A stretch of DNA of 16,436 nucleotides from Anaerolineaceae bacterium (GCA_022181005.1 BQMV01000011.1:1-16436); one strand, 5' to 3'; positions 1-7,147 are shown, counted from the stretch's first letter. Numbers and translations are program-made. Notes: generated by a model not told the origin, from the letters alone.

Positions 1-19
1 AAAAATGGTTTTTTTTTTT
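1..19. other. Low-complexity stub before adapter
   Basis: Five A, then TGG, then a run of eleven T. It lies outside a complete sequencing adapter, so it is almost certainly a read or assembly artefact and not genomic sequence. Confidence 0.85.
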
Positions 20-85
20 CAAGCAGAAGACGGCATACGAGATAAGGCCACGTGACTGGAGTTCAGACGTGTGCTCTTCCGATCT
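20..85 (+). other. Unremoved Illumina P7/TruSeq adapter with index
   Basis: Positions 20-43 match the standard P7 flow-cell sequence, 44-51 (AAGGCCAC) sit where the i7 index belongs, and 52-85 match the TruSeq read-2 adapter ending in GCTCTTCCGATCT. The match is recognised from memory of the adapter and is end to end. Genomic sequence begins at about 86; A86 could be the ligation A-tail. This is library contamination at the contig end and should be trimmed. Confidence 0.98.
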
Positions 86-575
86 AAACGACGCTCGGTT
101 CGACGCTATCTGCAATATATAATAATTCATGCCAAATAGCGCGCGCCTTCTTCAATAGAATCCTCGAACGCTGCAACGATGGCGCGGGCGCGTTGAACTC
201 GAATCCCGCTCGCAAGCCCGCTTGCACAAAATCGAAGAGTTTTTCGCGATCGTACAACAACATCGGAGCGTACATTTCCCAACCCAACCATGGATCGAGC
301 CGCAAATCGCGCGGACGCTTAAACTCCGCCTTGGCGCGGTGACTGATGTCTATATGGAAATCGGGAGTTAGCTTCACAAACTCGCGGCTGCGCAACGGTT
401 TAGCGGCGTGAACGAAGACCAGATCAATATCCGCTGCGCCGCCGAATAGGGGATCCGTTTCATTCGAGACGAGCGAGCCCGTCAGATACGCGACGATAAT
501 ATCGCGGTCGTTAAAGGCGCGCTCTTGCGCGGTCTCTTTGGCAATCCGGATGAGGGTTTCACGCGTAACTCGCAT
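84..575 (-). CDS. Nucleotidyltransferase-fold protein, 3' end missing
   Basis: The product resembles the polymerase-beta nucleotidyltransferase superfamily, which transfers a nucleotidyl group to protein, RNA or small-molecule acceptors. What is seen: residues 1-28 form a helical lead-in, then a Gly-Ser pair at 33-34 followed by Asp49-Ile-Asp51 gives the GS...DxD metal-binding signature, with a possible third acidic ligand at Asp75 or Asp77 (HIDIS). The rest is a helical tail that resembles no domain I can name. The start is the ATG 10 nt downstream of the kinase stop codon, so the two genes are probably cotranscribed and perhaps coupled; a GAGG lies rather far upstream. The stop codon is artificial: two of its three bases (84-85) belong to the adapter, so the real C-terminus is unknown. 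Substrate cannot be assigned. It could be a stand-alone enzyme or an antitoxin-like MNT relative. Confidence 0.7.
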   Translation of the reverse strand: MRVTRETLIRIAKETAQERAFNDRDIIVAYLTGSLVSNETDPLFGGAADIDLVFVHAAKPLRSREFVKLTPDFHIDISHRAKAEFKRPRDLRLDPWLGWEMYAPMLLYDREKLFDFVQAGLRAGFEFNAPAPSLQRSRILLKKARAIWHELLYIADSVEPSVV

Positions 576-585
576 AGTTCTTATT

Positions 586-1230
586 TTATCCTCGAAAAGG
601 CGCCGGCAGCGTTTGTTGAAACGGCGGCAGGCTGAGGCTCTGTCGGATACGCTCTTCCACTCGCTTTAAATGCTCAGGGGTCTGCACAACGTTCAAGTCG
701 TTCGTGTCAATCGTTAAGACGGGAGTCTGCCCAAACGGTTTGGAGAAGAATTCATCGTAGGCGGAGTTTAATTCGTGAATATAGGCGCGTTCCATTTCCC
801 GCTCATAAGGACGGTCGCGCAGGGCAATACGCTGCATAAGGATATCGGTCGAGGCTTGTAGATACACCAACAAGTCGGGCTTGAGCGCTTTTTCGGCAAG
901 CGCCTCATGAACTTTGTAATACATTTCAAGTTCGTCGCCTTTAAGGTTGATGCGCGCAAAGAGCGCGTCTTTCTCAAAAGTGTAATCGGCGATCACGTTC
1001 TTTTCCGTCAAAGCGGCGCTTAGCGCGATACGGCGCTGTTGATGGTAGCGGCTTAGTAGAAAAAAAACCTGCGTTTGAAACGCATAGCGTTCACGGTCGC
1101 CGTAAAAATCGGACAGGAACGGGTTTTCTTCAAAGACTTCAAGGAAGATCTCCGCGTCGAACGCGGGCTGCAATAGGCGGGCGAGAGTCGTCTTACCAAC
1201 TCCGATGACCCCTTCGATGGCGACGTACAT
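586..1230 (-). CDS. Deoxynucleoside kinase
   Basis: This is a cytosolic kinase of the dCK/dGK/dNK family, which phosphorylates deoxynucleosides to monophosphates for nucleotide salvage. The 214 residues fit the usual bacterial size. Visible motifs are the P-loop GVIGVGKTT (7-15), the substrate-side EVFEENPFL (31-39), DYTFEKD (82-88) in place of the canonical DRS/ERS region, and an arginine-rich LID segment around 134-145 (RIALRDRPYERE). The start is the ATG at 1230, preceded by GGGAG with a 6-nt spacer, a good ribosome binding site. It lies 75 bp downstream of nhaA and 10 nt upstream of the nucleotidyltransferase gene. Base specificity (dA/dG versus dC) cannot be read reliably from the sequence, so no gene symbol is given. 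Confidence 0.9.
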   Translation of the reverse strand: MYVAIEGVIGVGKTTLARLLQPAFDAEIFLEVFEENPFLSDFYGDRERYAFQTQVFFLLSRYHQQRRIALSAALTEKNVIADYTFEKDALFARINLKGDELEMYYKVHEALAEKALKPDLLVYLQASTDILMQRIALRDRPYEREMERAYIHELNSAYDEFFSKPFGQTPVLTIDTNDLNVVQTPEHLKRVEERIRQSLSLPPFQQTLPAPFRG

Positions 1231-1269
1231 GCGAGGCTCCCAATATAAGGTAATGCAAGCATACCATAG

Positions 1270-1298
1270 AAAAAGGCGACGCCGTTAACGCGCGCGCC
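1270..1298 (-). terminator. Weak terminator-like hairpin after nhaA
   Basis: On the minus strand GGCG (1295-1298) can pair with CGCC (1275-1278) through a partly paired GC-rich interior, followed by five T (1274-1270). The stem is short and interrupted, so it may be a leaky terminator between nhaA and the kinase, or nothing. Confidence 0.25.
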
Positions 1299-1305
1299 GT
1301 TCGTC

Positions 1306-2487
1306 TTAAATATCGACAAGCGTACGCTTGGGCGCGGGGCGAGTTCCCGCAAGGATAACGTACCCGACCGTTCCGGAAAGAAGCGAAGTTAACAAGATGG
1401 CGATCTTGGCGCTCTGTATGATCTGCGAATCAACGAATGCTAGCAGCGTGATAAAGATTGACATGGTGAATCCGATGCCGCCAAGGAAGCCCGCGCCAAT
1501 AATATGTCTCCACGATACGCCCGCCGGCAAACGCGACCATCCCAGCCGAATCGCCAATAGGCTGAGGGCGGTAATCCCCAGCGGTTTGCCGAGGAATAAT
1601 CCGACAAAGATACCGAGGCTGTTCGTCGTTTGCAATCCGGCGATCCACCCTGCGGCAAGCGTAATGCTTGTGTTTGCCAGCGCGAACAACGGAACGATGA
1701 AAAAAGACACCGGTTTATGCAGGTTATGCTGCACCGTATACGACAACGCATTCTTATCGCCGTTTCCATAGGGCAGCGTAAACGCCAAGAGGACCCCCGC
1801 TACAGTGGCATGTACGCCCGATTGCAGCATGAAATACCACATGAGCGCGCCGGGAATCAGGTAAAACGACAACCTGCGAACTTTGAAACGATTGAACGCC
1901 AGCAACGCGCCAAATACGCCAAACGCCAACATTAGATTTAGAATCGAAAGATCGTTCGTATAAAACAAAGCAATGACGACGATCGCCCCTAGATCGTCCG
2001 TAATGGCGAGCGCAGCCAGAAAGACTTTCAACGCAGACGGGATTCTACGCCCTAACAGCGCTAAAACGCCCAGCGCAAAGGCAATATCGGTCGCCATCGG
2101 AATCCCCATTCCGCTTTGGAACTGTGTGCCGCGGTTCAAAAGGAAGTGAAATGATGCGGGAATCGCCATTCCGCCTACCGCCGCCAGCAACGGAAGCGAC
2201 GCATTCTTCAAGTTTGATAACTCCCCGCTGTAAAGCTCTCTTTTAATCTCCAAGCCGATCAATAAAAAGAAGATCGCCATCAAGCCGTCGTTAATCCACG
2301 TTTCCACGCTGTGCTTCAATAAAATTCCGTTCGCATCGAACCCGATTGAGCGACGCCAAAAGGCAATGTACTCCGCGCCAAAAACAGAGTTCGCGACGAT
2401 CATAGAAAGCGCCGTGCATAGGATCAAAATCACGCCCGACGCTTGCTCGCTTTTAAGAAATTCTTTAAATAGTTTTCTCAGCCGCAC
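1306..2487 (-). CDS. nhaA: Na+/H+ antiporter NhaA
   Basis: An inner-membrane antiporter that exports Na+ (or Li+) in exchange for 2 H+, supporting salt tolerance and pH homeostasis. The 393 residues match the family (E. coli NhaA 388). Key residues appear in register: Asp134 in MATDIAFALG, Asp164-Asp165 in ITDDLGAI, and Lys301 in LGKPLG, corresponding to the E. coli ion-binding Asp133, Asp163, Asp164 and Lys300. His226 in SGVHATVAGV matches the pH-response His225. About twelve hydrophobic helices are visible. The start is GTG at 2487, inside the end of the gpgS-like gene (23-nt overlap), with a GAGG 9 nt upstream; this points to translational coupling. Placing an antiporter as last gene of an osmolyte operon fits a combined salt-stress response. 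The C-terminus (TRPAPKRTLVDI) is short and basic. Confidence 0.96.
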   Translation of the reverse strand: MRLRKLFKEFLKSEQASGVILILCTALSMIVANSVFGAEYIAFWRRSIGFDANGILLKHSVETWINDGLMAIFFLLIGLEIKRELYSGELSNLKNASLPLLAAVGGMAIPASFHFLLNRGTQFQSGMGIPMATDIAFALGVLALLGRRIPSALKVFLAALAITDDLGAIVVIALFYTNDLSILNLMLAFGVFGALLAFNRFKVRRLSFYLIPGALMWYFMLQSGVHATVAGVLLAFTLPYGNGDKNALSYTVQHNLHKPVSFFIVPLFALANTSITLAAGWIAGLQTTNSLGIFVGLFLGKPLGITALSLLAIRLGWSRLPAGVSWRHIIGAGFLGGIGFTMSIFITLLAFVDSQIIQSAKIAILLTSLLSGTVGYVILAGTRPAPKRTLVDI

Positions 2488-4297
2488 GTTTCAATTCCTC
2501 ATTTTTCTTCTTAAGATATTCCGCCACTTCGATCATCGGCGGACGAGCGCGCTCGGCAATCTCTTCCACGTCTAAATAATATCCGTGCGCGCCGTGACGG
2601 ATTAACTTCATCGAACGGTTCACATCTTCCAATATCTCGCGTCCGAATCGTTTTTCTAATTTGTGCATCACCGTTTGGATGATGGCGAACGACATCTTGC
2701 TCAACGCCTCCAACTGCTGATTATGATGAACGCGCTCCAATAAATCCACTTGTGCGATGGCGCTCAACCCATACCGCTCGTACACGTCAATCAACAAGCC
2801 GGTTTCCACGCCGTAGCCTGAATAGAACGTCGCCTGCTCCAACGCTTCGCGCCGTCCGCCATATTCGCCCGAAAGCGGCTGCACCACGCCGGAAAGCTCG
2901 GGATAGAACAAATTCAATAACGGACGCGCCGTCAATTCAGTGACGCGCCCGCCGCCGCCCGCTTGCATCTTCGTCCCAACGCGCAGAGGTCGCCGATAGT
3001 AACCTTTCACAAATTGAATCTGCGGATTTCGCAATAACGGACCGATGATGCCATACACAAAGCGCGGATGAATATTGACGATATCCGTATCAATCCATAC
3101 GACAATATCGCCTTTTGTGACGAATAAACTCTTCCACAACGCGTCGCCTTTGCCGCGTCGCGCGCCGAAGCGTTCCAGCAAATGTTGATGGATGTAAACC
3201 GGCACGCCTTCTTTCGCCGCAATTTCACGCGTGCGATCGGTCGAATTAGAATCGATCAACACGATCTCATCCAACAGCGGAACTTTCTTCATCAACTCGC
3301 GCTTCATCATGCGCACCACGTTGCCTACTGTCGCTTCTTCGTTCAATGCGGGCAACGCCAGACTCACCGTCAACCCCTGCTGGCGTTTCAGTTCTACCTC
3401 CTCGCGCAAGCGGCTGAACTCATCCGCATGGAACGTATTTTCAGCGAACCACTTATCCACCAGAATTGTAATCGCATCTACGCCGGCAATTTCATCGTAC
3501 ACTTCGTTCGAGAAAGGTCTGCCGCTTTTGACCGCGATCACCGCGCACTTGGCTTCGCGCAAGACCCTATCCGCCACATATCCCAACGACGCCGAACTAG
3601 TCACCGGTTGCGACGTTGTGCCCAAAATGACCACGTCATTTTGCTTAGCATGATCCAAGATGGCGCGCGCCGCCTTATTAGTGAACTCGAATTGCTTTTG
3701 CACTTCGGGCATTTGTCGCAGCACACGCTCCAAACCTTTGAACGACGCTTCTGCCTCTTCCAGCGATGCGCCCAATTTGCGGACATTTAAGGCTGTAACG
3801 CCTTTCGGTTCAAGCCCCAACCCCACACGGAGCGCTAACTCGGCATGAGGACCGCCGCGCATCGAAACCAGCGCCCGCTTCGGCTTGCTCGCTATTTTCC
3901 CACGCAGCAACGCCAGATCGCACGGCGGGCGCACAAGCAGATCGTTCGTCGAAACGCGCAACGCCTTAAGATGAGCGTCGAACTCAAGCAGGAGCAGATC
4001 GGGCTTTTCAGCGTGCGCCAATTGCGAGAGCTGATTCCACGGTTCATAATCCACAATCACGTTCGACTTAACGATCACATGCGGGTCTTTGTTAAAGATC
4101 TGCAGCAAGCGCCGCAAAGCGCGCGCCGAAGCCGCGCCCACGCTCAATGACTGTTCAGGCGGAACGACCACTACGCCGACAAGCGTTATCTCGGCATCGA
4201 AATATCGCGCCGAATCAAGCGCGTGGACGCCAGGTCCTTCATGCACTAACGGAATGAGAATTTTTCGAATGGGCTTAAACCCAGATTGATTTTGCAT
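2465..4297 (-). CDS. UspA-UspA-GpgS fusion: glucosyl-3-phosphoglycerate synthase
   Basis: The C-terminal half is a GT81 glucosyl-3-phosphoglycerate synthase (GpgS), which transfers glucose from NDP-glucose to 3-phosphoglycerate, the first step towards glucosylglycerate. Seen: nucleotide-binding start LALPALNEE (313-321), LIDSNSTDRT (347-356), metal-binding Asp403-Thr-Asp405, the GpgS-typical glycine-rich AGGGGRVTELTARPL (446-460) and PLSGEYGGRREAL (474-486), and RVHHNQ (522-527), whose histidine probably corresponds to a metal ligand. Residues about 8-133 and 138-257 look like two universal-stress-protein domains; the second retains a partial nucleotide-loop motif, ILGTTSQPVTSSASLG. Mycobacterial GpgS is about 324 residues, so roughly 300 residues are added. 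The start is ATG 4297, with AAAGGA 6 nt upstream; a longer frame from 4351 reads through repeat DNA. The gene lies between a GT4 gene and nhaA, which it overlaps. Confidence 0.9.
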   Translation of the reverse strand: MQNQSGFKPIRKILIPLVHEGPGVHALDSARYFDAEITLVGVVVVPPEQSLSVGAASARALRRLLQIFNKDPHVIVKSNVIVDYEPWNQLSQLAHAEKPDLLLLEFDAHLKALRVSTNDLLVRPPCDLALLRGKIASKPKRALVSMRGGPHAELALRVGLGLEPKGVTALNVRKLGASLEEAEASFKGLERVLRQMPEVQKQFEFTNKAARAILDHAKQNDVVILGTTSQPVTSSASLGYVADRVLREAKCAVIAVKSGRPFSNEVYDEIAGVDAITILVDKWFAENTFHADEFSRLREEVELKRQQGLTVSLALPALNEEATVGNVVRMMKRELMKKVPLLDEIVLIDSNSTDRTREIAAKEGVPVYIHQHLLERFGARRGKGDALWKSLFVTKGDIVVWIDTDIVNIHPRFVYGIIGPLLRNPQIQFVKGYYRRPLRVGTKMQAGGGGRVTELTARPLLNLFYPELSGVVQPLSGEYGGRREALEQATFYSGYGVETGLLIDVYERYGLSAIAQVDLLERVHHNQQLEALSKMSFAIIQTVMHKLEKRFGREILEDVNRSMKLIRHGAHGYYLDVEEIAERARPPMIEVAEYLKKKNEELKRAAEKTI

Positions 4298-4315
4298 TGC
4301 ATATCCTTTCGTATT

Positions 4316-4331
4316 GCAAAGTTCACATTGC
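4316..4331. repeat. TTCA-loop hairpin repeat, copy A (imperfect)
   Basis: GCAAAG-TTCA-CATTGC is a 6-bp stem with one mismatch and a TTCA tetraloop. It is the first of three tandem copies in the gap before the gpgS-like gene and lies just upstream of its ribosome binding site. Confidence 0.6.
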
Positions 4332-4346
4332 GAGCGAGCGCCGTAC

Positions 4347-4364
4347 CCCAAAGTTCACTTTGGG
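4347..4364. repeat. TTCA-loop hairpin repeat, copy B
   Basis: CCCAAAG-TTCA-CTTTGGG is a perfect 7-bp stem with a TTCA loop. It is flanked at 4342-4346 by CGTAC, the same pentamer (inverted) that follows copies C and D. Confidence 0.75.
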
Positions 4365-4379
4365 ATTGTGTGTTAGGTA

Positions 4380-4397
4380 GGCAAGGTTCACCTTGCC
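4380..4397. repeat. TTCA-loop hairpin repeat, copy C
   Basis: GGCAAGG-TTCA-CCTTGCC is a perfect 7-bp stem followed by GTACGA. It overlaps the 3' end of the GT4 gene: the stop codon TGA of that gene (4388-4390) lies in the loop and the adjoining stem base. Compared with copies A, B and D, both stem arms carry compensating G/C changes, which suggests the hairpin itself is conserved. Confidence 0.75.
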
Positions 4398-5617
4398 GTA
4401 CGAATTAACGGCGCGATATGTTGACGATAGATCGCCTCCCAACGAAAAGAATCTCGCGCGCGCATCACCAGCCGCGCAGGGAGCGCTGTGCGAAAATAAT
4501 TTGTAATCATTCCCGCAACAATTTCAGGCTTCTCATCGGGTGAAAAGAAGATGGCATCTTCGCCGCCGAGTTTTTTCAGCGGAGGGATGTCCGCGCAGAA
4601 CGCGGGGAGATGACTGAACGCGGCTTCGAGCAACGGGATTCCGAATCCCTCTTCGCGGCTGGGAAAGAAGAGCGCGTCTGCCACACGGTAAAAATCCGCG
4701 ATGACCTCATCGGGCAGGAAGCCATCATAAAGTTCCGCGAAAAAGTGTGCTGAACTATCCAAGCCAAGCTGTGTACGCAGACTCGTGAGCATTTCAAAGT
4801 ATTTGACATTGTTCGCATTGTGCGGACCCAGCGGACCCGTCACAACGAGCGCGGCTTGAGGAAGATCCTTTTTCAATTCAGCGAGGGTACGCAACGCCAG
4901 TTCGATATTCTTGCGCGGCGTGATGCGGACAGGTAACAACAAAATCGGCGCGGCGTCCAGCAGGTTCGTTCTCCCAAGCAGGGACTCGGTCAACGCTTCG
5001 AGTTTATAAAACTCTGCCACGTTCACGCCGTTGGGGACGACTTGAATCGAAGCGGGTTCGATGTTCATAAGTTCAGAAAGTTCATCACGGCGCAACTCTG
5101 AGACGACAACGTGAGTGAGATTGCCCCAATCTGTTTTCAGCAAATTCCATGGATAGCCGTCGTGCAGTTCGGGCAGGTAGCGCGGAGTTGTCCACGCGAG
5201 GTCGTGATGCCAGAGAATCAGACGCGGCAGTTTTCGCGGAGCAGTTGTGTGCAGTTGATGAAGCGCGGCGGTGAGCGCGAGGTTCTTGTTCAACGAGCAG
5301 ACGTTATGCGCGATCAACACATCCACGCCTGTTAGAGCCTCTTGCAGTTCAATCGCCAGTTTGTCGCGTATCACTGCGAATTCTTCGGTCACTTTGCCGC
5401 GATCTAACTCTTCTTTGACTTGTAAGATGCGTTCATGGCGCGAGTCAGCGAGCGGCATCATCACGAGTGGAATATGCTCGCTCAAAGAGTCGCCGCGTGC
5501 CGCGATCAAACGCACGGAATGTCCGTTATTCGACATCAGCCGCGCGTGGTGGGCAATGACGCTTTCCACGCCGCCGACGATGGGAGGGACGGAGTAATGG
5601 AGGAGGGCGATGTTCAT
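4388..5617 (-). CDS. GT4 family glycosyltransferase in osmolyte operon
   Basis: A GT-B fold, retaining glycosyltransferase of CAZy family GT4 (409 residues), cytosolic. Seen: an N-terminal acceptor domain with a glycine-rich loop, PPIVGGVES (11-19); a linker with VVPNGVNV (193-200); then the donor domain with Arg231 and Lys236 (LLPVRITPRKN) and the EEGFGIPLLEA segment (322-332), whose Glu323 and Glu331 form the E-x7-E motif. The ATG at 5617 is preferred over an in-frame ATG at 5677 because GGAG lies 7 nt upstream and the extra 20 residues are encoded by GC-rich palindromic repeats. The last residues and the stop lie in hairpin repeat copy C. Its position between another GT4 gene and the gpgS-like gene suggests a sugar transferase acting on glucosylglycerate or its phosphate. 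Donor and acceptor cannot be read from the sequence; a surface-glycan role is possible. Confidence 0.88.
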   Translation of the reverse strand: MNIALLHYSVPPIVGGVESVIAHHARLMSNNGHSVRLIAARGDSLSEHIPLVMMPLADSRHERILQVKEELDRGKVTEEFAVIRDKLAIELQEALTGVDVLIAHNVCSLNKNLALTAALHQLHTTAPRKLPRLILWHHDLAWTTPRYLPELHDGYPWNLLKTDWGNLTHVVVSELRRDELSELMNIEPASIQVVPNGVNVAEFYKLEALTESLLGRTNLLDAAPILLLPVRITPRKNIELALRTLAELKKDLPQAALVVTGPLGPHNANNVKYFEMLTSLRTQLGLDSSAHFFAELYDGFLPDEVIADFYRVADALFFPSREEGFGIPLLEAAFSHLPAFCADIPPLKKLGGEDAIFFSPDEKPEIVAGMITNYFRTALPARLVMRARDSFRWEAIYRQHIAPLIRTAR

Positions 5618-5629
5618 TTCCACGCTCCA

Positions 5630-5659
5630 GGCGGCGTCCCCGCCGCCGAGGACGGCGGC
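5630..5659 (-). promoter_or_regulatory. Alternative-hairpin element abutting a ribosome binding site
   Basis: Three GC arms alternate: GGCGGC (5630-5635), GCCGCC (5642-5647) and GGCGGC (5654-5659), separated by 6-nt spacers that can themselves pair (GTCC with GGAC). The middle arm can pair with either neighbour but not both. In the minus-strand mRNA the last arm ends one base before the GGAG (5628-5625) of the downstream GT4 gene. The pairing is seen; any control of translation is inference, and it could simply be a dispersed GC palindrome. Confidence 0.4.
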
Positions 5660-5672
5660 TTGAGCAATAAAA

Positions 5673-5690
5673 CGCAAAGTGAACTTTGCG
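5673..5690. repeat. TTCA-loop hairpin repeat, copy D (inverted)
   Basis: CGCAAAG-TGAA-CTTTGCG is a perfect 7-bp stem followed by GTACGAAC. The loop is the reverse complement of TTCA, so this copy is in the opposite orientation to the three at 4316-4397. It sits between the two GT4 genes. Confidence 0.75.
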
Positions 5691-5702
5691 GTACGAACTC
5701 CC

Positions 5703-7046
5703 TCATACCTGATACCCCAAACAATCCGCCACGATGGACTCTAACCGACGCTCTAAAACGGTGTACGAGAAATATCGTTTGGCGAGTTGGTAATTTGCAT
5801 CCACCCATTCTTGCGTCTGGTCTGGATTTTTCAAGGCGTAGCGCGTTGCGGTGAGCGTGCTGTCGCTGATGAAGCCGTCGAACCAGATGGTGCGAAAACC
5901 TTTCGGCTTGATGTCCACTTCGTAGATGGAATAATTGTTGACCAAGATCAAGCGGCGGTAATACACGGCTTCGAGGAACGCATTGCCAAAGCCTTCAATG
6001 GCGGATGGATATGTGACCATATCCGCGTGAGGGTACACGTCGCTGAGCGTGTAAATCTTTTTGCCGTCTTTCGTTGTGCCGCGTGAATCCTGCACTTGAT
6101 CCGCTTCGAATCGCACGGTCACATCCAGCAGGTCGGCATACTCGCGGACTCGTTTTTCGTATGCCGTGCCTTCATCGTCCGCGGCGTGCGAGATGATGAG
6201 TTTGGCGGGCAGGTCGAGGCGGCGCATGAGTTCGATGGCGTGTTCGATTCCTTTGCGTTGGATGACGCGCGTGGGTTGCAGGAAAAAATATTCCCCGTCG
6301 CGAATGTCGAAGTCGGCGCGCACAGTTTCACTGTAGGAGTCCGAAGCGGGCGGCGGGGAGTCGAAGTCCATCACGTTGGGGATCACGCGCGCCGCCAATC
6401 CATAACGCGAAGCGATCTGTTGCGCTTGAATCGAATTGATGACCACGTGTCGGATCGAGGGCAGAGTCGGCGGGAACGCGGCGGCGAGATAATCGTTGAC
6501 GCAGTTGACTTGAAAGCGCTGGCGCTCCCAATGAAAATCGTGATGATGCGCGATGGTCGGGTAGCCCGTCTCGGCGATGAACTCGGTGATGGCAAGCCCC
6601 AGCGGAAGGTTGAGCGGAATCGTCAGCGCATTTTCAACGATGAGAATTTCGAGATCGAATCGCCGCGCAAATTCATACAAATGATCTTTGAAATAATCCT
6701 TGAGTTCGTTCACGCGGCGCGTCATCGCGGGCGGGCGGACGTAGATGGAGAAAAAATCTTTGTGCAAATGCGCCATTTCAGGATGCGCGGCGCGAGCCTC
6801 TTTCGTGACCGTCCAACTGCCCGAATAGGCTTGCTGATTCAATTTGTCAATTTCGGGATGACGATAAAACGCTTCAGGCACGACGTGAGATTGATTCGGC
6901 TCCCGATCACATTCGCCCGCGAAGTAAAAACACTTGTGCCCGAGTCGCTCCAGCACGGTTGCCCATTTTGCAGTTTCAAGCGAAACGCCGTCGGTGCCTG
7001 CGAAACGGGTGGAGATAAAGCCAATGTTGTGGGAGGAGGGTGTCAT
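5703..7046 (-). CDS. GT4 glycosyltransferase, possible mannosylglucosylglycerate synthase
   Basis: A second, divergent GT-B glycosyltransferase of the GT4 type (447 residues). Seen: IGFISTRFAGTDGVSLE (8-24), the N-terminal acceptor loop; HHHDFHWER (167-175); VIPNVMDFD (221-229); the donor-side QPTRVIQRKG (257-266) with Arg260 and Lys265; and AIEGFGNAFLEA (349-360), whose Glu351 and Glu359 form the E-x7-E motif. The opening FISTRFAGTDGVSLE resembles, from memory, enzymes annotated as mannosylglucosylglycerate synthases, which transfer mannose from GDP-mannose to glucosylglycerate. With GpgS and a glucosylglycerate-type phosphorylase as neighbours that is a reasonable but unproven call. The ATG at 7046 has AAAGG 9 nt upstream. 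About 85 bp of palindromes separate it from the next GT4 gene. An unrelated GT4 role remains possible. Confidence 0.85.
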   Translation of the reverse strand: MTPSSHNIGFISTRFAGTDGVSLETAKWATVLERLGHKCFYFAGECDREPNQSHVVPEAFYRHPEIDKLNQQAYSGSWTVTKEARAAHPEMAHLHKDFFSIYVRPPAMTRRVNELKDYFKDHLYEFARRFDLEILIVENALTIPLNLPLGLAITEFIAETGYPTIAHHHDFHWERQRFQVNCVNDYLAAAFPPTLPSIRHVVINSIQAQQIASRYGLAARVIPNVMDFDSPPPASDSYSETVRADFDIRDGEYFFLQPTRVIQRKGIEHAIELMRRLDLPAKLIISHAADDEGTAYEKRVREYADLLDVTVRFEADQVQDSRGTTKDGKKIYTLSDVYPHADMVTYPSAIEGFGNAFLEAVYYRRLILVNNYSIYEVDIKPKGFRTIWFDGFISDSTLTATRYALKNPDQTQEWVDANYQLAKRYFSYTVLERRLESIVADCLGYQV

Positions 7047-7074
7047 AGTTGTTTGCCTTTGGGTTGTTTATGTC

Positions 7075-7104
7075 GTTGGTCGAGCGCAAGCAGTCGAGAC
7101 CAAC
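7075..7104. repeat. Palindromic repeat, GTTGGTC/GACCAAC
   Basis: A perfect 7-bp inverted repeat (7075-7081 with 7098-7104) encloses a 16-nt loop that contains GAGCGCAAGC and TCGA. It lies in the gap between the GH13 and GT4 genes and shares the GGTC...TCGA flavour of the larger palindrome at 7148-7205. Confidence 0.6.
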
Positions 7105-7147
7105 ATGTTTCTGATGAACTTTTGTCACAAGATTCTCTTTACGGCAT

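Noticed and set aside
1053..1352. Minus-strand open frame bridging nhaA and the kinase gene
   Set aside because: It lies in another frame over two well-supported genes and its composition resembles no protein family.
3182..3790. Plus-strand open frame of 202 residues inside the GpgS fusion gene
   Set aside because: Antisense shadow, rich in Arg/His/Gln of the kind produced by reversed coding sequence; no domain or ribosome binding site.
4298..4351. N-terminal extension of the GpgS fusion (18 residues)
   Set aside because: It reads through hairpin repeats A and B; the ATG at 4297 has a proper AAAGGA site and begins just before the Usp fold.
4316..4397. Three related short repeats considered as a CRISPR array
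   Set aside because: The units are 16-18 nt hairpins with unequal gaps of 15 nt, too short and irregular for CRISPR, and an inverted copy lies elsewhere.
5618..5677. N-terminal extension of the first GT4 gene (20 residues)
   Set aside because: Encoded by palindromic repeat DNA; the ATG at 5617 has a GGAG at good spacing and starts at the normal GT-B beta strand.
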